Assembly (NCBI GenBank): GCA_028673005.1 | Contig: CM054117.1 | Coordinates: 31,716,561-31,780,560, forward strand | Reading direction: 5' to 3' | DNA: 64,000 nucleotides | Origin: Tanypteryx hageni | Taxonomy: Eukaryota; Arthropoda; Insecta; Odonata; Petaluridae | Shown: positions 57,315 through 64,000 of the stretch, one piece after another | Layout of the letters: each line of letters starts with the position of its first letter | Numbering within the stretch: position 1 is the first letter of the stretch | The notes under the pieces: model-generated | Database searches by the model: none | Told to the model about the DNA's origin: nothing | The model's input: only the letters and a program-made list of their open reading frames with translations | Position numbers and translations under genes: made by a program

Positions 57315-57515
57315 ATGGCCCCTCAAGTGAATGTAAAGAAAGACAAGAAAGCGAGGAAAACAGTGTGAAAATTAAGCAGGAAATTATTGAAAATCACGAG
57401 AGGGGTAAAAATAAGTGCTCTGGTTAGTGAATATGGTCTTTCCCAATCCACTATTTCCATGTTTACTCAACAGGACAAATTTAAAGCAATCAGTGTGAAG
57501 GATGCTCTTTGTATT
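57315..57515 (+). pseudogene. Tigger transposase N-terminal fragment
   Basis: Reads MAPQVNVKKDKKARKTV and, after a frameshift, ISALVSEYGLSQSTISMF with QQDKFKAISVKD. This is the Psq-type helix-turn-helix of Tigger/CENP-B proteins. It ends without the second HTH or DDE domain. Confidence 0.75.
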
Positions 57516-58014
57516 CTATTATTCTGTTTCTATTATTATTAATGCTTTACTATGTTCTTATAACTTTTATTTATTAAAAATCGCATTTAAATATTCTAAA
57601 CTATGTTTTTGTGTGAAAAAGGTCAACTTACGATCATCTTGGAATGAATTAAGCCTTTAACATGTATTTCCTATGTTCGATTAATGATAATTTCAATTAA
57701 CAATGGTTTTCGTTGAGCCAATTAATATCGTTAACCAAGTGACCACTGTACTAAAAACAGTGAAATGTAGTATCATATGTAAGACATGGAATATGAGTTA
57801 AGAATATGAGGGTCTTTTTAGATGTGGAATAAATTATGGAAAATTATTAGGACCAATGATTCCTTAAGTAAATTAGGTTTATGGAGGACTTTGAATAATA
57901 ACATAGAAACTTGTGGGTCAAATTTTGTTGCATTAGTCTGTTATGATAACATAGAATGGAGGCTGTTAAGTAAAAGACTGGGAAGATAAAAGTAATTTTG
58001 GGTATTTTTTAGCA

Positions 58015-61000
58015 AAGTATTAGTTGAAGATGGATTATTTTGGGTAAGCCTAAATCACTCTTCTGATGGATATTTTTAGGGTGACCAGATGTTCCATTGA
58101 AATTAAATATGCCTCGTATTTCGTCATATTGTCCCAGTAACATTTATCAGAAGTATTTTTCCTGTATCTTAAACTTTTTAAAAGGAAATTCTTAATGTTA
58201 TTTGCACTCACAGTTAATTGTGAAAAATCTATACTTTTAATAGTGTTGTTTCTTCTTCGCCTTATCATGTCATAGCCACATATCCTTGAAAATAGGTCAG
58301 ATTAAAATCAAATTTTAAAATGGTTATAATTTATCTTCAAATCTAGGTATACTTATTTATTTATTTAAGAATATTAGCGATTTCTTTTTTAACTAATTTT
58401 TATTTTATTTTTGTTGAAACATATTCATTCATTTTTTGACATGCTGTATTTTTGCAATAACAGGCATTTTCACATCAACAGGCCCAAATTACTTCTTTGC
58501 ATTTGGAGATGTTTCAATTCAATAATACCAAAAATACAAAATTTTCAAGCATTTCTATTAATTGCTAGTTCTGATGCATATAAAAACATTCTTGGAAAGC
58601 AATTTTTAAATTGAATTTATGTAAGTTATCGAGTTCAATAGTAGTTTTTCTTTATAGTGGTGTTTTTGTTTTCAAATAAATTATATTACTCTGAGAAAAG
58701 GAACTATGTTTTAAAGTTAATATCAGCATTTAAATGGTTTAAAAAATTTATAGCAGAAAAGTATGTTGTAACATTAGTGTGACTAGCCTGCCCCATTACT
58801 TTTCCTAGTTTATCTTGTTGGAATCTGATCACCTTATACTATTTATTAAGTATTAAATGACAGGAGATATAGTGGTGACACTGAGTCAAAGCGATGGTGC
58901 TAGTTTTTACCACATAAGTGGGATATATGGGTCTTGTCGTACTAAAGGCTTTATTCAAGCAAATTGGAAGTCTTTTCTTTTGTCTTTTACTCAACTTTCT
59001 GAAGATATCTTTGACTGTTTGAGTAACACAAAATGCTTTCAAAAATGTTCAATTGATCACATTTTTATCCAAAGTGGAAATATGTGAGAAGTAAATTTCT
59101 TTGATTTTTGTGATGTTGATTGAAAAGGACTGACAATTAACTGATTAAATAACTAGAGGTGCTGGACAACTTGAAATTATTTACATGAATTCACTTTAAT
59201 TTAGACTTTCCAGTAGTTTCAATTTATTTCTTAATGAATAGTCTGTTAGTATTAATTTAGGACATTAATGGCCAAAAAGACTAACTTGAAACAAAATATA
59301 TGATCATGATTGAATTCAACTCCTTTTATTCATAAGGCCGGTACTTGCAGAAAGTTGTGAATCTAGTTATGGATATTTAAATCTAAAATTAAATGCCAGA
59401 ATGCTATTATGCGCTATAAATTTCAATCATTTTATTGGATTTCATGCTTGAAAGACGTAATAATCTTGGTGTCATCCAAAAGGAGTAATAAATATTCTAC
59501 TCCAAAATATTTGGAAAATTTAGTGAAATAATTCTTGCACTCTATTTTCTTATTGAATTCGCTAACATTTTGAATTTTTCCTTCAAGGCATTGCACTGGA
59601 GACTGCAGAGAAAGCAGATTGCATGGTGTTACGAAGAGTTGAAGCCATGATGTAAAGAGTCCTGCTGAGCTGCACCCAGAATATAGTCATCTGGGTGTGA
59701 GAGTAAAGAGGAGTTTTGGCTGGAGGATATGGAATGGAGGAGAGTTTTTTACCTAGACATTACTAATTCTGATTTGTTCTCAAAAGCAGACGGCAGTGAG
59801 TAGAATGGGTATTCATTAAGAACTGTTTCATCTGGATTGAATGACCTATCATAATTTATGATTGCTCTTGATTATTACTGATGAAGTTTGTCTTGACTAA
59901 TTCCAAAATTTAAAGATAGGAAAGAAAAATGCAATTGATTTGTCCTTATTTCATTTATTTATATGGAAATAAAAGTTCATATCCAAGTTCTGTATTTATA
60001 TCAAAATTTTAATTAAGCTTTTGCAAGTTTCTCAATTCGTATTAAGAGTAAGCCAATTTCAAAAAGAGATATTTAAATGCAAGTTCCATTAACCAATAAA
60101 TAGAATTCTAAGTTTTTCAACTGTTCTTTAAAAATGAACTGTTCTCTAAACCACAGTGGAACTTGTTTGTTCTGTCAACCAATAAGTTTTCGAACAGTTA
60201 TTTTCAACTGTTATTTTTAAAAATAACTATCCACCCAATTTGCTGGGCATTTTTGCAATTTTCTAGTTCTTTTTCAGCGTAGTAAGTTTTTCAGAGCAAT
60301 CATGATTTTTTTAGTCTTTTTAATCCAAATATAAGTTCTTTCCATTCCATTTACTGCAATTGTTTGTCTTTTGTGAACAGACCAGATTTTTCATCGCCTG
60401 GGTCTAAACAACTCTCCTTCATTCCATATTATTTAATCTAGCCCTGCACGCAGACTCCTTTTTGCTCTTGCACCCACGTTTGGAAAAAATCCCTCATCCC
60501 TTTTTTGAAGACCAGAAACAACACATGAAAATATTGCTTTTGTAATAATGAACCTTGTCATTTATTGTCATTTTTTATCAAGTACAATTTGTATCATCAC
60601 AATGTTCAATTTTAATAACAATGCAATAAAAGAATACAATGAACTAAGTTTTTTCACTTTCCCAACACCAACTCCAGAAGCTTGTCCCGGCCACTATTTT
60701 AGGAGGATTTTTTTATATAGGCGCAGCTGCAAAATTCTCCCATCTGCTCTCTGCTCCACCACTTCCACTGGCAAATTTCTCTGCTTTCCATCCCTCCAGT
60801 CATTCTAGATCCAGCTGCAGCTCTTCACAAACTTGTAACCAACACTTTCTTCATTTCACTTGATTGCTTGAACAGCCTTCAGCACATCATTTTACCCACT
60901 TCAAAAACCAAAACTTCACTAAAATAACAGTGACCCCCCTCAATATAATGCCTCCTGTTAGTCAAGCAATTATTAGAACACAACATATTATAATAAATAT

Positions 61001-62600
61001 GAGCAATGTTCTGCATGAATGGGAGAAACAAAATAATGCCAGCAGTTTAATTAAAATTATTACAGCCATAATATATCCACCATTAAATTATTACCAAAAT
61101 TTCCCAACAGTTGCTTAATAAAATCAAGCTTATCCAGCCAAAAACTTTTTAACATCATTAATTAAATAATCCATGGCATTCACTCTATTTACCTGAATAA
61201 CATTTTTTTCCTCTGAAAATTTTATAAATTGTCGAATAATTTGCATCAATCTAACAGGAGATGAGAATTACTTGAGTAACTTTTTCTAATGGTAAGTATT
61301 AAGCTGAAAAATTTTATATTTCATGCAGAATAATCTCCTTGATTAGATATCAAACTTTTACATCAATAATCTGAGCAATCAAGATGAAAAAGGGGTTATA
61401 TGTAGCATCATCGCAAATATTTACTTGTTCTTATGCGAAATTCAGAACCAAAGTGATGCTAAAATAATAAAACTATATATGACAAGAAGGAAGCAACTCT
61501 ACAATTGAAGAGGACATATTATAAAAATTTCACTAGTACTTGTTCTTAAAGTAAATTCAAATTCTTATATTCAGGTAAATACAGTCAATACACAAAATTT
61601 AACGATTCAAAATTAATTTACAGAAGTAGTAGGAGTAATTACCCTGAATCAAAACTGCTGGCATTATAAGCTCTCCATTCAAACAGTACATTGCCCCTCA
61701 GATGATTAAATTATTTCATGGCCAGATTATTAATTTAGGTTAAATTCAGCAAAACAAATCATTCTTCTTATATTAAATCTCTATCAATAATTATGACAAA
61801 AAACAATGTTAATATTTAGCAATTATAAAATACTTTCAAAAATTGCTATCTGGATGATTTAAAAATTCTATTATAATTGTCAAAATGAAAAAAAAGATAT
61901 GAATTCAATAGTAATTCATTAAATATTTGGATATAGCAATTAAGTAATTTATGATAAATTTAAAGAATCCTTTCTGAGAAAAAGTCAAAATGTCAATGTG
62001 TACAACAAAATTATTATTCAGCATAGATAAAAAAAGTTAAATAATGCTTTCGAGAATTTCTCCAAGTCACTAAAAGTTCTTATTACGTGGCGGCATACAA
62101 AACTCTGGAATTATAATCAACTTAAGAGATGCAAATAATTTAGTGGAATATATATGACACAATGGCCACAAAAGAGTACAAACATAAGCACTATATAATT
62201 TCCTCCTTTAAAATTACCTAAAATTAAGGTTAAGTCAAATATGGTAGTGACGCTTAACTTACGCCTTAAAAGGGTAATGAAGAGAAAAAATATTGAATTC
62301 AGTCCTGGGTTCAACTCAAGCTTTTATATTTCTCATAAGATAACATGTAAAAACACATTTTTCGGTGTGCAGGCTATTATTCTTTTGCAAGTTAAAATTA
62401 GAAAAATTTTCCTATGACAATCGGACTAACTATTTTGAAGTTAAGTAAACAAGATTTAATATTCTTATAATCAGTTATCAAATTCAACTCGTAATCGCTC
62501 AAATTTAATTTTAAAACATTTTTTTGACTCTTTAATTGGTGGTTGCTATGCAAGAGATTTTCATTATTGAGACTCGAGTTATTAAATTTTAACAAAAGTA
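58015..62600. other. Long region with no recognised gene or element
   Basis: About 4.6 kb of AT-rich DNA. Reading frames are short and motif-free (for example 58411-58614, 58857-59087, 60548-60808, 60864-61118). No terminal repeats, RNA genes or LINE/PLE motifs were found. It could be intergenic or intronic sequence of a gene outside the window. Confidence 0.4.
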
Positions 62601-62640
62601 GAATACTCCTTTAGCCAAAACAACTAGAGGGCTGCAAACC

Positions 62641-62680
62641 CAATGCATTTCACCCACAAGGTGGGCATCGTCAGGGGTAG
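62641..62680 (-). ncRNA. Hammerhead-like motif 3' of minus-strand PLE
   Basis: On the minus strand: CTGACGA (62674-62668), stem CCCAC/GTGGG with loop CTT, then GAAA (62651-62648), followed by possible TGCA/TGCA pairing. It fits the CUGANGA-stem II-GAAA order of a hammerhead core. Stem I is not evident. It lies about 60-90 bp downstream of the PLE stop codon, the same relative place as the family 1 repeat after the intact PLE. Confidence 0.4.
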
Positions 62681-62732
62681 AACCTGTTTCACCAGTGACT
62701 GGAAGCCAACTGCCAGGTTGAAACGGAAAGTA

Positions 62733-64000
62733 TTAAGAAGACGACCGAGAAACAAGCAAAACGCGGAAAGATTTTTCGGCGTGTGTGTCGTTTAAATCTG
62801 TCAATTTGTATAGGGTCTTGTTGAAATCTGTGTCTGTGTTCATAAGTGTATCGCGGTTTTTGTAAATGTGAAGGTTTTCTAACGAGTTTAGTGAGTTATT
62901 GGCTGAAGTTATCAGTGTTAAATCGTTTACGTGTATACTATGACCTGTTTCAAAGATGTGGTTGGCAACGCTTGATTTTTCAAAACGATTATATTTATAG
63001 TGAGCCATGTGTTCCTTGAAGCGTGTTATTAGTTTCCTTCTTGTTTGTCCTATGTACTTTTTGTCGCAGTGTGAGCATTGTATTTTATAAATACCGGACT
63101 TGTTCAAAGATTCTGTTCTGTCTTTTGTACTGCCCAGTAAATTTTTCAAATTAAAAGGATTTGTATATGTTATGGTATAATTCTTATGTTTAAAAATTTT
63201 GTTCAAGCCTCTGTTTAATGGTGGAAAATAAGGCAATTTTACAAATTTGTCCTCTTTTTTGGTGTCTAATTTTAGGGAAGTGGCATTGGACAAAGTTTTA
63301 TTAAAGTTATGTTTTCTCACTAATTTATTAATTAAATTATTATCGTATCCAAGTTTAGCGGCAATTTGTTTTATGTGTTTAAGTTCCTTTGCATATCTGA
63401 TTTTATTGAGGGGGATGTTACATAATCTGTGTGTTAAAAATTGAAACACAGCTGTTTTTTGGTTCATAGGGTGAAAGGAGTTGTTAGGAATAAAGTTATC
63501 AGTATGTGTAGGTTTTCTAAAAATGTCAAACTCAATGTGTTGTCTATTATTTATGATAAGCAAGTCCAAAAATGGCAAGGTGTTGTTTTCTTGAAGTTCA
63601 TAAGAGAACTTGATTGAAGGATATATGTTGTTTAACTGATTAACAAATTCATCTACATTTTGTTTCTTTAAATCAAAGATTGTGAATATGTCATCCACGT
63701 ACCTCAACCATATATCTGGAAAGTAATGAAATTTTTATTTGCAATCGTTTTCAAGAGAGGACATGAAAATGTTGGCTAAAAAGGGAGATAAGGGGTTTCC
63801 CATAGAAGTGCCTTGAGTTTGTTTGTAAATTTCATTTTTAAATGAAAAAACGTTCTGTGACATGCATAAATTAGTAAGTTGTAAATATTCTAGGACAATT
63901 TCATCAGAAAAATTTTGTTTTAGTAACAATGATTTTAAAATTTGGGATGTTTCTTCCAGAGGTACACTTGGGAAGAGGCTTTTGACGTCAAAGGAGACCA
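62733..64000 (-). pseudogene. Second Penelope-like element: RT + GIY-YIG, one in-frame stop, runs off edge
   Basis: From the right edge on the minus strand: FDVKSLFPSVPLEETSQILK (motif A), IYKQTQGTSMGNPLSPFLAN (motif B), a single TAA at 63735-63737, then KFHYFPDIWLRYVDDIFTIF (motif C, YVDD). The remainder is uninterrupted to the stop at 62733: LPFLDLLIINN, IFRKPTHTDNFI and a GIY-YIG endonuclease (SGIYKIQCSHCDKKYIGQT, followed by FKEHMAHY and VANHIFETGH). Domain order is canonical for PLEs. Its protein is clearly different from the 945-aa PLE, so it belongs to another lineage. The stop codon makes this copy inactive unless it is an assembly error. The N-terminal half lies beyond the window. 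Confidence 0.9.

Larger units (their letters stand above)
56566..57750 (+). mobile_element. Tigger/pogo-type element with TA duplication
   Basis: The element is 56568-57748. The left end CAGTGGTCCCTCAGTTTAC and the right end in reverse complement CAGTGGTCACTTGGTTAAC match at 15 of 19 positions, with TA on both outer sides. Inside is a fragment of a CENP-B-type transposase and a nested hAT MITE. CAGTGG..TTAACGA termini are typical of Tigger-like elements. A dead relic. Confidence 0.85.
56488..58010 (+). repeat. Duplicated segment R2, copy 2 (split)
   Basis: 56488-56567 and 57751-58010 match 49114-49470 in order. The gap between them is exactly the Tigger element, and the missing left end lies at 52797-52827 beyond the piggyBac/LINE insertions. 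Confidence 0.75.

Overview
This is an AT-rich eukaryotic chromosome segment, almost certainly from an insect. The one clear host gene is a five-exon cytochrome P450 of the CYP3 clan (CYP6-like) with GT-AG introns. Most other recognisable DNA is transposable elements of many classes: Penelope-like elements (PLEs), several non-LTR retrotransposons (LINEs), hAT, piggyBac, Tigger/pogo, Tc1/mariner and Helitron pieces, MITEs and tRNA-derived SINEs. I see no bacterial-type operons, rRNA or CRISPR.

Layout. 0.65-3.2 kb: decayed hAT with TIRs and target duplication. 3.4-4.3 kb: a TA-flanked MITE and a Tc1/mariner transposase remnant. 6-8.6 kb: diverged dispersed repeats. 9.4-12.5 kb: near full-length LINE with APE endonuclease and reverse transcriptase, broken by frameshifts. 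13.9-21.6 kb: the P450 gene (526 codons reconstructed). Its first intron carries a PLE deletion derivative inserted at the 3' end of an RT-deleted LINE; its second carries a small hAT-type MITE and a Helitron helicase fragment. 21.8-22.2 kb: piggyBac-type MITE. 22.6-23.6 kb (minus): intact 309-aa CENP-B/Tigger-like DNA-binding ORF with no DDE transposase domain, next to CpG-rich DNA. 26.5-27.1 and 30.4-30.9 kb: two more TA-flanked MITEs. 32.4-34.2 kb (minus): ZMYM-type hAT relic split by a tRNA-Gly-derived SINE. 35-37.7 kb: LINE fragments, one split by a MITE.

37.9-44.8 kb is a stack of insertions. A minus-strand LINE is split by an apparently intact 945-aa PLE with 182-bp terminal repeats, a 277-bp palindrome made from a second PLE terminal-repeat family, and a broken piggyBac. 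44.8-47 kb: further LINE fragments and a tRNA-like SINE. 48.5-58 kb: local duplications split by a second piggyBac relic, a LINE copy and a Tigger relic that itself carries a hAT MITE. 58-62.6 kb: nothing recognised. 62.6-64 kb: a second, different PLE on the minus strand running off the edge, with one in-frame stop.

The most unusual material is the PLE group. Two terminal-repeat families and the distal PLE carry sequences resembling hammerhead ribozyme cores (CUGANGA, a short stem, then GAAA or a variant). One intact PLE, a deletion derivative and a palindromic terminal-repeat pair lie in a single window.
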